From assembly GCA_951230915.1 (NCBI GenBank), contig OX579635.1, forward strand, positions 43,586,001-43,650,000: 64,000 bases of DNA, in the 5' to 3' direction. The notes below the pieces were generated by a model. It worked only from the letters and a program-made list of their open reading frames with translations, did not search any database and had not been told where the DNA came from. Shown here piece after piece: positions 1 through 10,903 of the stretch. A program made the position numbers and the translations under genes. Positions within the stretch are counted from its first letter, which is position 1, and the number at the start of each line of letters is the position of its first letter. The stretch comes from Antitrichia curtipendula. Its lineage: Eukaryota > Streptophyta > Bryopsida > Hypnales > Leucodontaceae.

Positions 1-2655
1 CTTTTCGGTGACTGTTCTACTCTCTTTAGAAGCACATATTACTTTATTATTGCTAAAGTCTATGACCATCAATAGCAACTTACAAACTCTTTACTTTGGA
101 AAATTGTATCTCATTTATTCTAAGTCACAAAATTACAATTTAAATTGCAATTTGTTTATTTTCCATTTCTCTATCTAGCCAAAAAATTGGAAATCATTGG
201 CATACAACTTTCTTCCACATATTTGTTTTTCTCCTTAGATGTGCCATTCTTGAGTCTTCTTAAGAAGACATGCACAATTATACATAGTGCTTATTATGTA
301 CTACCATACACAATCATATGTAGTGCTTTCAAGTGACAACATACACAAATAGCAACTTTTGTTGAAATATTCTAAAAGAAGATGCTAAATTTTTTGGATA
401 TTTTTTATTTTGTAAAACAATATACAAAAAAGAATCTTGTAGAGCATTTCTAATTAAACATATATAGAATCTTATTTTTTGAAAATAATTAAATATTTTT
501 CTTAAAAAGTGTTGAAACTACTACTTAGTTATAGTCATGTAAGAATGTTGAAAATAGGTGTGCAAAATATTAACCCTTTTAACTTCAATTCTAGTTTTTA
601 TAGTATCTATTTTTTTTTTACCTCCCTTAAGTAATGTAGAATGGTTAATAATCAACTTAGTACATCCTAGTACCATTCTACAGTCTAGACTAGATGAATT
701 CCTACGAAATTAAATTTTTTATTAAATTAAAAAATGAGAGGTATAGGAAAAAAAAAGGTGGGAAGTTGATCAAAATTTCATCCAACTTAAAAATTGCATA
801 AGAGACAAAGTGAATATATTCCATTAAATTAGTTGAAAATTTGTAATTTAAATTGTATTGTACATTCAATTTCAAAGTCCTTTCAAGGTATCAAGAGACT
901 GTTTTAATCCTTATTGTGACCAAAAGAAGAAGATTAAACAAACCATACTATAATATTCATAATTATAATGAATTGAATCCATTTTTGAAATATCATTCAG
1001 AGGCTCGAGTTATCCATTTAAATTCAATTCAAGATTCAAGTTTTTAATTTTATTATATGAGGTTGTTAGTTGTCTAATATTATGAAAATCTCTACTAGTT
1101 TCATAAAAGATTGTCATTTTCATAAAATCTCAACCTAATAGTGAAAACCAATTGATGAATATAAAAAAATTAATTCACATTATTATTATTTATTTTTTTC
1201 AATTTATGATTAGTTTTTACAAATAATCATTTCATTAAACATCCAAATCCCCTTAGCTATGACCACCAAGACATATTTAGATATTTTAGATATTTTTTAA
1301 AAAAGAAAAAATTGAACTACTTCATCCTTTTATTTTTTTAGTTGAACTTTAGAAGATCATTTGTCTGCCAAAGGGACAAAATGGGGTTTTCAATAGACTC
1401 TTATACCCTCAATTTTTGCTTCAATATTTTGAATTTTTTTAGAGATGAAAGTATATAATTTTCATATAAATTGAACTTATTGTTTAGGAGGAACATTTTT
1501 TTGGCAAAATGGAGTTAAGAGGGCAAATTGAGCTTGGGATAGCTCTTTAATTTTGAAGGAGGCTAGTAGATAGGGCAAGGGAAAAGTTGAAGAGGATGAA
1601 GGAACCAAAAGAATGTAAGGGCTTGGCACAATTTTTGACATAGAAACTTTGAATGTAGATTGTAAGAGCAATTTTTTTCAAATTCAACATGTAATTTGGA
1701 AAAGTATTAAGATTTAGCTTCTAATAATATAAAATATACCTCCTTATTCTAAGAATTGAGAACACACAAGCCTCCAAGGGTTTTAAAAAGAAAACTTTGA
1801 ATGCGTCAAAAACTCCTTTAAATTATGCTTCTAATGGTATAAAATACAAATGAGAACACATAGAGTCTCTAAAGTCATTGCTTAAGGTTTGACACATTTT
1901 ATCAAAAGAACTATAGTATGAAACTAAAAATAAACATGATGGGAACAAAACACAAATTTAATGGGACCCTTTATTTGAAGATGCCTAATGAGTGGCTCAA
2001 GGATGTATGTATATTATAGTGTAAAACATCATGGTGCAAATCAATTTACAATGTCATTCTAAAGTTAGAAAATCACCACTTCACAATTATAGGCCTAAAG
2101 TTCAAATTGCAATAAATTATTGAATTTTAGCAAAATTTCAAAGTCTCAAATTAGAGTAGAAATTAGACTTGATAAACTTCATTTCAATAGCTCAAATTGA
2201 ATTCCCAAAAGACCATTTTTATGGCTAAAATTCAGATGAAGACAAAGAAGTAGAAGTTGCCAAAATCCATGGATTTGACACTTTCTTGTGTACGAAAGTA
2301 AAAAAAATATCACAGGGAGGGAAATCCTACACCATTCATTGAAAGCTACGTCAAGCAAGTCCTCCAAATGAAACAAATGTTATTTTCTATCCTAGAGGCC
2401 TTCCCTGAAATCACCCAAAGAACTCAAATGTCCTCAGGCATTTCAGGGTTAATAATGTTAAGATCATGGGTCACATAAGTATAAATTCAAACATGTGAAG
2501 GAATCAGCGGGACCCAAAACTTGCAATTTTGGCTTGCACATCATTCAATCTGCCATTCACACTTGCCACCTCAGAATTATTTCACTACTGGTCATTTAAG
2601 AGTAAAAGCAACTGCTAGTTGCTTCCACACTCTTTCTCGACATACATGAGAATGC
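1..2655. other. AT-rich intergenic DNA, nothing recognised
   Basis: The stretch is strongly AT-rich, with many homopolymer A and T runs. The open frames on either strand are short and of low complexity, and none resembles a known protein. I see no TIR element, tRNA or tandem array here. A short TA run (about 2656-2671) marks the change from this AT-rich DNA to the GC-richer 3' flank of the MAP70 gene. Confidence 0.6.
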
Positions 2656-2689
2656 CATATATATATATATATTTACGGAAATACTGATT

Positions 2690-3792
2690 ACAACAATTAT
2701 CACAGAGAATCAGGTACTCTGCATTGTCTGCCGACACTCAAAAGTCCTGACCTAGAGTGATAACTTGCTAAAATCTCATTACAAATTTCTTGTGACAGCA
2801 ACTGAATTGAAACCCTGAGTACAAGAAAAGGAATTTCTGAAGGGGGCCGAAGGAGAGTACCGGTACATGATACTAATTCTCCTGCCAGACAGACTGCGCT
2901 CCACTTACAGACACCCTTGTGTACTCCCAATTGGATTAGGTAGGTTATTTTACATCAGAGTATTATTATGTCAAATTGCACCACTCACCAAACCTAGGAC
3001 GATATCAATACTACTGTAGACCTTATTTTGCCATGAATTCTTTGGCTACATAACATGGCCAAAAAAGTCTGAACTTCAAAAAAAAACATAATGTTCATAA
3101 ATGTATCTACGGTACATGTACATGATCCAAGATGAAGGAAACATGATCCTGACTCAAGGCCCTTGGTAATCCGTAACGAGGTGAAGGGCACAGTCGCTTT
3201 ATCAATGACTCCTACCAGTCCTTGCAAGGTCCAACATGGGTATAGCGAAGCGGAGGAGTTTCGAAACCATCCCATTGTAACCCAAATTTGGCGGAGGAGA
3301 CATGACAGAAGCAACTCCAGAATGAGGCCGATACCTGAGGGCTTCCACATACTGGCCTCCAGGCGCAAAGTATCCTTCTTGGCCAAAGGAAATTCAGCGA
3401 ACTAACCAGACTGAAAAAGGTCAAGTTGTAACCCGGTATCTTCCAAATCTCTATCTCCCAGGACTGTGGTCGCTCTGAGCACTTTTGAACGCACAACTAA
3501 ATATACTGCTGCTGACAAGTGCTTCAATGCCTCACAGTTTGTTACGATAGAGTTCAACCCATATCACTAACATGTCAACATGTCACAAAAGATGGCATGC
3601 AAAGCTTCTAATGAGCGAGTTTCCCACAGTTTTCTATCTTGATTCATGAGCGCACCAACAATGAGGGAGGAATACTGCTACTGTGCAAGAGACTCCAAGA
3701 TTATGCCTGGTTCACAGACTTATCCGGTCTGACAGCTTGCATGGTTTGCACAATCAATTCTAGGTCAGCAAGCCGTTCCACATCACAACTCC
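2690..3792 (-). other. Probable 3' untranslated region and 3' flank of MAP70
   Basis: Base composition is clearly GC-richer than the DNA below 2650 and matches the exonic part of the gene. Minus-strand frames of 76, 94 and 130 codons occur (2700-2930, 3212-3496, 2994-3386), but they lack recognisable domains and lie directly downstream of the MAP70 stop codon. I read them as chance frames in a long 3' UTR. AATAAT-like A/T-rich signals on the minus strand near 2963-2970 could serve in polyadenylation. The exact end and any 3' UTR intron cannot be fixed without transcripts. Confidence 0.45.
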
Positions 3793-6700
3793 TCAGGGTG
3801 TCTGCCTCAGGGTACCATTGGATAATCTGCAGACCAAAAGAGCAAACCAATTAAAAAGATGTAAATTTTTTTAAGATCTACTTCAGCTCTCTGTGCCTTG
3901 AACGTTCATCTGAACCAGCTACAAACAAACAAACTTGAGATTGGAGAGCTTATATTATTGAAGTACCTTCCGGAAAGAGAAAGCCGCTGTGAACTATTTA
4001 CAGGTTCCTTTGACACACTGAGCCGCCTGGTTCTCCGTTCCTGATCCTTGTCAACTCTCATCGCAGCTACCTCTTTCTCCATTACTGTAACTTCTCTGCG
4101 CATTTTCTTGGCTTCCACCTCCATAGCTTTGCTCAGAGTGTCGACTTTCTTGGAGAGCATCTGTGGTAAGTGAGGCAAAAATCAGTATTCAAGCAAGGGA
4201 AATTAAACTACTGCCGTAATCAAAATTTAAACCTACTCTTAATGTACTGTGCCTGCCAAAGAGACGCACCTCTATAGCATTGTCTTTGTCTTTGAGACTC
4301 TGGTCCTTTTCCTGCGAAGCTTTTCTTAAAACGATGACTTCCTTCTGTAACATATCGTACAGCACTCCCGAGACAGTGTCGTTTATACTTTCTGTAGAAC
4401 CTTCCGCTGGAGCAGTAGACTCTGCTGTACCAACAGCTTCCGCACTCTGCTTCACATCGACAGTTTCCTGCTCAGGTTCAGGGCTTACAGGTTCAGTACT
4501 TACAGCTACTTCAGGAGTTAAAGTCTTCCTGACTGTCCGCAGCTCGTCAAATCCATTCGTAAATGGCTTTATCACAGAAAGTGGTCCCGCATCGCATGAT
4601 TGACCTCCGTCAAAAGATTTGGACGTCATTCTTCCACTTTTCAGAATTGGGCCCGTCATGGATCTCAATTGGGTTACAGCAGATCGCCTGGTCCTGGAAC
4701 CATTGGCAAGTACCTTTGCTCCTTCATCAGGTCCAATTGACCTCCGGGCATATCCGTTGCTTGTGACACTGGAACTTCGCTTTGCTTCAACTGCAGGCCG
4801 TCGAACTGTGCCGTTTCCAGACTTCAACCCTTCTTCAAGAACTTTCAGACGAAGTTGAAGTTTTTCCTGTACAAAAGGAAAAAGTCAGCGCCAGGCTGCA
4901 AAATACCAGTTTTGACATCTCAAAGCAAGCAGTCGAATATAAATTGTACCTTAAGTTGTGCTTCGGTCTTGGCAGTCTTCTCTGCAGACGCTAGCTTCTC
5001 ACGAAGTTGCTGCATATCACCCTGTTTGCACATCGCACGAACTTGTTAAGTAAACATTGGGAGGGCGAGGAGTGGCAAACCACTGTCGGATTCCATAATC
5101 CAAGAAGGAAATATATAAATCCAAGAAACAGTATATGTTGCCTATCACATGAAGATGACACCATATGACAAGTGGCCATTCGAAAATACAACTACGGAGT
5201 ACTTGATAACAAGAGTCAAGTTACTCAAGGATTAATCAGACAGAGCCTGGAGTCGCTACCTGTAAGAACCGCCGTTCTTCAAGCCACTGCTTCACAGGCA
5301 TGACCTTGTCGCTTTCATCCTTCCAATCATTAGCAACCACAGAGGCCACTCTGTTTGCACTGATTTTGGCTCTTGCAAGTTCACGTTCCAGGGTCCGCTT
5401 TACTTCCTACAAGATGAAATCGATGAAAATCTACAGAAAGAGACTTAACTAAAGTTGGTAATTTCCGTTACATTTCTGAGGAACAAAAATGTCATCACTC
5501 TTGACTCTGCGGGAAGGATTTCTAGATACAGTGTAGCACTCATTTAACAGAAAAGTTTGAAATCAGTACGAAAAACTCAACGCCCATATCCAAACATAGC
5601 TACAACGCAGCAGCCCACGATCAGAGAGATCAACAGCTCAAAGAACAGCTACTCCAGTGTACACAAAAAAATTGTAAGGATTGATTCTCTTTCTCACCAT
5701 CAGTTCCTGGACTTGCCGTTGAAAGTCACGAGCAGCATTCACCGCAGCCCCTCCAGCTAAGACCGCTTCCTCCAGGTCGCGAATTGTTGAGCTGAGTTTC
5801 TCAACCTCATTCACTTTGCTTCTGTGCATTTTATCCAGGATTTTATTCTCTTCCTGCCAACAAACTTACTCTCAGTTGCAGACCTCTCTTGTAATTGCCC
5901 CCAAGACTTCATAAAGAAAGGAGTAGTTTGCTCTATGCATAAGACACAGTAAGACTTTTAGAGCACCTGAGAAATCTCTATCTGCTTGAGGAGCTCCTGA
6001 TTGCGGTTCTGTAGGTCGTCCACCATAGCGGCCTTAGCCTCAGCAGCTTGGACAGTTCTCTCTGCCTCAAGAAGTGCCGCCTCCTTCGACTTTGTCAAGC
6101 GATCTAGAGCTCTATTGGTATCTTGTAGCTTTGCAATCTGTCATGTCACGAATAACGCAAGCCTTACAGTTGAGTCAAGGTCCAGAACGGGGTTGATTAC
6201 CACGGTAAATAATTCAGAGAAGATTTAGAATAGGTTTCTAAGATAGGAATTACACCTCCAAAAGCAAACCTGCTGAAAAGAGAGCATGATACTTGACTCT
6301 AGCTCCACATTGAAGATATGAAGAGAACAATCCTCTTTCGATATCTACAGTAGAGTTTTAACCGGTTAACCGGAACATAGGATGAGAATTATCACTGCCG
6401 AAACCGAAACGAGACTCCGCTGAAATAATTCCAACTGACCTCATGTCGTGAAACCTTCAACTCAGCCTCCAATGGAGCAAGGATAACCTCAAGTGAAGGC
6501 ATATCATTATCCTTTTGAGAAGCCTGAACCCTTCGTAGAGTTGCTTCTGCTGCATTCTGTGCGGTGACTGCTGCTTTTTTCTCGTCATTGATTCTCTTCA
6601 CTTCAAGATTCTGTCAAACCTCAGTGAGATTAGAAATATTAGTTGCTCGTGGTACCAGTACGCATAAACTTTAATGCCAGCCCGTGTAGTTATAAAAGAT

Positions 6701-7809
6701 AGGACATTAGAATAGTCTTGAACCGGTACCTTGTTGTCGAGAAGAAGCAAGGTGCAATTCAATTTCTCATCGACCTTCTCCAACTCCTCGGAAAGCTGCA
6801 CAAGATCATCACAGAAACTCAACCTAAACTGCAAATAGTGTCTTCGAGGAAATCTTTCCCAATTATGTCAAAAAAAGGGGGAACCGACTAACGCCACCAT
6901 GTGAATTCAATTAGTCGAGACTCACAGTAGGTTCAAAAAAAATCACTAAGTTGCGCTGCCACATGCAACTGAATGCGTACCTCATCCACTGCTTTCTGTT
7001 TCAGGCGGTCTGAGAGCCGGAGAGATTTGATCTCTGCTTGAGCATCCGCCAATCCGCGATTCTTATCTAAAACAACGACACCAAGTTAATACGACTCTGC
7101 TTCCGGGATGCCTTGCAACCTCTCAGCTAGTGATCCATCACCAGCACAACATAATCAAATGCTCCGTCCGTCCATATCGCCGGACTTAAACTCGTACATT
7201 TCAATCACTCCCATAGATCTGGTACTCCCTAATGCCACGATACTAGTAATATGAGCGGCACAAAGAATCAAGAACGATGTACTCCCCGCCAAGAAAGTCC
7301 TCGGCACAACAAGACGCTCAAGAACGACATGCTCTGATCTCACAACAGTACGTCGACCAAGGAAAACCTGCACTATTCCCCCCGGAAAACCTAAGAAACT
7401 CCCCTGCGATCGCTTCTCCAACACTCCCAGTCCAGGGCGCCTTACCCCTAACTTCGTTCTCTAACCGCGTGAGCTCCAACCGCACCGGATCCGAGCCATT
7501 GAAATGGTTCATCAAATCCCCGGTCGCATACCCGGGCCGCGTCGTACTGGTTCTGCGTCTAGGTTTCTCCTCCGACTTCGGCACTGTAGGCAAATGATAC
7601 ACATTCGCGTAGTCCGAGCTCCGCCTCCTATCCCCGTGCACTTTGTTGCTGTTGTTGCTGTTGCTGTTGCTGTTCGTGTTCGTGTTGCTGTTGGTGTTAT
7701 TTTTAATGTTATTCCGACCATCGAGCGAGTTGTCATCGTCCTCTACACTGCTACTCATCGAATCCGCCATTGGCCTCCCTAACAACTTCCTAGGCACTCG
7801 AGACGTCAT
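3793..7809 (-). CDS. MAP70: Microtubule-associated protein 70 (MAP70 family), 11 coding exons, 685 aa
   Basis: MAP70 proteins are plant-specific coiled-coil proteins that bind cortical microtubules and influence wall patterning and growth direction. Exons (minus strand): 7446-7809, 6981-7066, 6730-6795, 6440-6610, 5967-6137, 5698-5853, 5260-5406, 4950-5021, 4270-4866, 3967-4160, 3793-3826. Every junction is GT-AG, phases agree, and the spliced length is 2058 nt. Family hallmarks, in order: GSDPVRLELTRLENEVRDK, EELEKVDEKL, KRINDEKKAA, EATLRRVQASQKDNDMPSLE, APLEAELK, RALDRLTKSKEAALLEAERT, DDLQNRNQELLKQIEISQ, LEEAVLAGGAAVNAARDFQR, VMPVKQWLEERRFLQ and, near the C-terminus, AMEVEAKKMRREV. Heptad-rich coiled coil covers roughly residues 110-430; exon 9 (199 codons) is a Ser/Thr/Glu-rich, probably disordered segment. 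The ATG at 7807-7809 is the first in frame; a second at 7768-7770 (start MADSMSSS) would shorten the protein by 13 residues. An Asn/Ser-rich low-complexity run precedes the conserved core. The last exon (ending NGTLRQTP) is inferred from splice phase alone. Confidence 0.95.
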
Positions 7810-8650
7810 CGCCACGCTCCGTCCCCTCCACCACTCCCCACCCCCACCCCCTACTACACCTCAGCCCCAAATTCCACGCTCCTCCTCACACTCCCTCCTC
7901 ACATTCGACACAACCATGACAACATCCATGGCTGCGTCTCCCGTACTCGTACCCGTACCTCTCCCCCTCATCCCTCTCCCCGTCGTCGTCGTCGTCCTCC
8001 TCCCAATCATCCCTGCCCTAAATGCTTCCCCTCGCTCCCCGGTCTCACCATACCGCCACTCCACACACACCACCTCCCAAATCAGGGCTCCATCCCACCA
8101 AGCCCGCGCTCCACACTAGTACTGCACCACCTCGATCAATCAATCGAACCCAATGCGGACGAAGAGCTCCCTTACTCCGGGCGACGACGAGCTCCACCCC
8201 CTTCGATGAGCTTGTTGTGATGCATCCCCGCTCAGGTTGCGAGCGAGCTATGGCGCTTGCTTCCGCGTGGTTGCGTTGCAGGGTGCTGTGGCAATGGGCC
8301 GTGGCAGTGTCGGGGTGGCGATGGGGGTGGTGAGATGGTGTCAGGGGCGATGGCGGGGAAGGGTGATGTGCACTTGCCTTGCCTGGGAAACCGACCAGCC
8401 CGTCTCAGACCCCCCCAGCGTAAGTTATGATGATGGGAGGGGGGAAGAAGAAGAGAGAGAGGATGGGAACTGGGGAACGAGGGAACTCGAGAAGGCTTTT
8501 CTTTCAAACTTACTCAGGAAGCAGGAGGAGCAGGAGCAGCAGCAGCAGCCCTGGCAACATGAGTGCAAGGTCTGAGAGTCCCTCTCTCTATTTCACTGGA
8601 ATTGCACTAATTGGTGAATACAGCAGGCAAGGCTGGTGGTGTGTACAGTA
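7810..8650 (-). other. Probable 5' leader of MAP70, likely with a leader intron
   Basis: The region between the TATA box and the start codon is purine/pyrimidine-biased and GC-rich. On the minus strand it has a CT-rich stretch near 8430-8460 and GGA/ACG-rich repeats near 7900-8010. A strong splice donor (GTAAGT, starting at 8513 and read downwards) lies just after a short upstream ORF, so a leader intron is likely. I could not choose its acceptor. Upstream ATGs between 7861 and 8073 would be removed or used depending on that acceptor. Confidence 0.5.
8513..8563 (-). CDS. Upstream ORF encoding a 16-residue leucine-run peptide
   Basis: On the minus strand, downstream of the TATA box, an ATG opens a 16-codon frame (MLPGLLLLLLLLLLPE) that ends in TAA. 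The leucines use mixed codons, mostly CTG and CTC, from a CAG/GAG-type trinucleotide tract. The stop codon overlaps a GTAAGT splice donor. If the leader starts near 8650, this would be the first ATG met by scanning ribosomes and could lower translation of the main frame. It may equally be a chance product of the trinucleotide tract. Confidence 0.35.
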
Positions 8651-8674
8651 GCATTAGGGGGGACGCTGACTGTC

Positions 8675-8683
8675 CTTTTTATA
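8675..8683 (-). promoter_or_regulatory. TATA box of MAP70 promoter
   Basis: The minus strand reads TATAAAAAG here, in an otherwise GC-rich setting, about 870 bp above the start codon. A start site about 30 bp downstream (near 8645-8650) would place the leucine-run uORF in the leader. Confidence 0.5.
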
Positions 8684-8689
8684 CCTACG

Positions 8690-9480
8690 CCTCAAAAGCC
8701 CCGGATGGCCCTGGAAGCCCCGGATGGTTGCTTTTTTGCTTTGGCACACAATGGGAGCCTAGCCAGGACAGAAACCATGGCATCCGGGGTTGGCGCACGC
8801 CACGGCAAGGGCATTCTTTTGGGGGTTTGTTAGTTTAGTTTGGGGGTTTGTTAGTTTAGTTTGGGGGTTGGGGGAATGGAAGTGACACTGTTCTTTTGCT
8901 GGACAGGTACCCGAGTGCATGCCCTGCTTCTGGACCATGGCAAGGTTGCCGTCCAGACATTCTTTGGGATTAGTTTAGTTTGCGGATGAAAGCGGAAGCG
9001 GGGGCGAGGGTGGGGCCCGGCGGGGGAGCTGGAATGGTAACATAGAAAGGGGGGAAAGGAAAGGTGTTGTGGTCAAACCATGATAGAAACAGGACCATGG
9101 AGTCCGGGTTCTGCACCATGGGACAGTCTGTGGTGTAGGCATTCTTTTTGGGTTTAGTTGTAGTTTTGGGATGCGAGTGAAGCTTTTTCTTTTGCTGCAA
9201 TGGTCAACTTTTTTCTTTTGCTGCAATGGTCAACTTTTTTCTTTTGCTGTAATGGTCAACTTTTTCCTTTTGCTGCAATGGTCAACTTTTTCCTTTTGCT
9301 GCAATGGTAAATTGAAAGGATTTGGTGCAGTAAGGAATTTGGGTACCATGGAGGGACCATGTCAAGATTGCAGTCAAGGCAGTCTTTTGTTCAGTTCCTT
9401 TTGGGGCACAAGGGAAACTGAAAAGGACTTACTGCAGTCAGTAACTGGATTTGGGTAACATGGACATGAAAAACTGGATC
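8690..9480. repeat. Diverged repeat modules upstream of MAP70
   Basis: Three to four imperfect modules share an ACCATGG core followed 20-60 bp later by CATTCTTTTGGG and TTAGTTTAGTTT-like text (around 8775-8862, 8935-8985, 9092-9170, 9340-9400). They include a perfect 21-bp tandem duplication at 8821-8862. Their position just above the TATA box could make them part of the upstream regulatory region. No protein frame is supported. Confidence 0.55.
9186..9312. repeat. 26-bp minisatellite, about 4.8 copies
   Basis: The unit CTTTTGCTGCAATGGTCAAC plus six T/C bases repeats with very few changes. It opens a leucine/cysteine/phenylalanine-rich frame on the plus strand, which I reject as coding. A half-unit (CTTTTGCTGGACAGG) near 8895 suggests the array grew from the upstream modules. 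Confidence 0.85.
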
Positions 9481-9688
9481 GGGGTGGATTGTCCCCCTCA
9501 CTTGGCCTTACCAGGGGTGCATGTAAAAAAAAAGCCCCCCATTTCGGGCCGTTCCAGGGTGTATTCTTGACTTCATTTATCAAATTTGGGGTCTCTGATT
9601 GTAAATATGAATTCAAAATTTGCAAAAAAAATCATGTGCCAAAAACAGGGTTTGCCCGTAGGGCCGAGCGAGGGGGTCAATCCACCCC
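9481..9688. mobile_element. GC-rich short TIR element (MITE-like)
   Basis: The left end GGGGTGGATTGTCCCCCTC and the right end (reverse complement GGGGTGGATTGACCCCCTC) match over at least 30 bp with few changes, continuing through a CTTGGCC/CTCGGCC motif. The total length is about 208 bp with no coding capacity. The target duplication is not clear. It is much GC-richer than the DNA to its right. Confidence 0.75.
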
Positions 9689-9815
9689 AGCCAAAAATTG
9701 ATGGTTGTTCCACATTATGGACGGGTGAATCTGCAGCACATCGATCAAGTACCAAGACTTATTTTTTTTATTTAGTTTTTATACAAGTGAAATGGATGGT
9801 TTGGATGTTGGTTAA

Positions 9816-10037
9816 CCCATACACAACGTTGAGGGCGTTTTTCCAGCCGATGAATGACAAAGAATCTCTCCATGTAGGAAAGAAATGCAACTATTGATCC
9901 TTCAAATTGTGTGTGAAAAGGGAAGGTCTTTTAGAGTAGTTTGACTTTTAATGAGTGTTTTTTTTTTTTAAGCCAACAATTCACATGGTTCCAAAATAGA
10001 TGATTTTCACAGTAGTGACCAGTTCATCGTTGAAGGA
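9816..10037 (+). mobile_element. TTAA-flanked TIR element, 0.22-kb class
   Basis: The element is bounded by TTAA at 9812-9815 and 10038-10041, with a CCCATA-type left end. It is homologous along its length to 58887-59110: both carry GAATGACAAAGAATCTCT, then GGGAAGGTC, TTTGACTT, and ACAATTCACA near the right. There is no protein frame. Confidence 0.75.
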
Positions 10038-10041
10038 TTAA

Positions 10042-10400
10042 GCCCTAAATGATTAGTTTCATTGCCATATAATAACAAAAACACTAACAAGAATAATAAC
10101 AAAAATAATAGACATATATACATTTGGTATTGATAACAAAAAGAATCCAACTAATTTATAAATTTTCTAAGAGAAAAAAGTATCCATGAAGAATAGTGTG
10201 AAAACATTTTCAAGTAATTGTTTTTCTTTCTTACATGTAATACACAATTGGTAATGATCTTCAAGTCAAAACACAACCATCAAGCTAAATTTAGCCTTTA
10301 TATAATTGATTGATGAAATTTTTATGATTTTCATATGTCAAGGTTACTATCAAGTTGACCAAGGTATTTTCACTTTGGGGATGCAAAGACTGTTTAGGAG
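10042..10400. mobile_element. Possible TTAA-flanked element between two others
   Basis: The segment is flanked by single TTAA copies shared with the elements on either side (10038-10041 and 10401-10404). Its ends are GCCCTAAA and TTTAGGAG, giving a short inverted CCTAAA. It is diverged and less certain than its neighbours. Confidence 0.4.
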
Positions 10401-10404
10401 TTAA

Positions 10405-10899
10405 CTCCTAAAGGCCTATTGTTGGTTGAATAGACAATTGAAAATCCAGATAGGTTCCTATGAAGTCAAATTTGGTCTAATGTTTACAAAATTTTGACAC
10501 AAGGTGTGAACATGTATCTCCTTAGTGGGAATATATTTTTTTAAATTGATTGGTGCCTAGATCAAAAGTTATGTTGTTCTAAATTTTTTTTCAACTTTAA
10601 ATACTCACTTTTGTGTAGAGTAAAAATATTTAGCCAAGGTGTCTTGAAGTCTACTAACACTATTTTGAAGGAATGAAAAAACTTCTTTTTTCTCACTTCA
10701 ATCGCCCGTTCAAACATTATAATTTTGCAATCTATGTGGTCAAATGGGCTGAAATTTTTCCACACAGTGCTTTATTTGTTAATACACTTTTGTAAAGTTG
10801 AAATTCCCCCAAAAAGTTAATTTTGGATTTTGGACAATGCATCAAAAATAGGCAATTTTGGACTTATTCCCTTCCAAAATACCCTTCGGCCTTTAGAAG
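10405..10899. mobile_element. TTAA-flanked TIR element, 495 bp
   Basis: TTAA lies at 10401-10404 and 10900-10903. The ends CTCCTAAAGGCC and GGCCTTTAGAAG form a 12-bp TIR with one change. The interior shares text with 16062-16150 (CTATGAAGTCA / CTACAAAGTCA, then TTTGACACAA / TTTGGACACAA). Confidence 0.65.
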
Positions 10900-10903
10900 T
10901 TAA

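Noticed and set aside
2994..3386. Minus-strand frame of 130 codons below MAP70
   Set aside because: No domain or family match; directly downstream of the stop codon and better explained as 3' UTR. An overlapping frame of similar length exists on the other strand.
4280..4603. Plus-strand frame of 107 codons opposite MAP70 exon 9
   Set aside because: It is the antisense shadow of the long Ser/Thr/Glu-rich exon, which has strong family evidence on the minus strand.
7504..8119. Leucine/valine- and proline-rich plus-strand frames of 92-158 codons
   Set aside because: They are antisense to exon 1 and the leader; the repetitive residues come from trinucleotide tracts.
9171..9458. Plus-strand frame with repeated Phe/Leu/Cys/Gln blocks
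   Set aside because: It is the translation of the 26-bp minisatellite, which keeps changing frame; no start or splice context.
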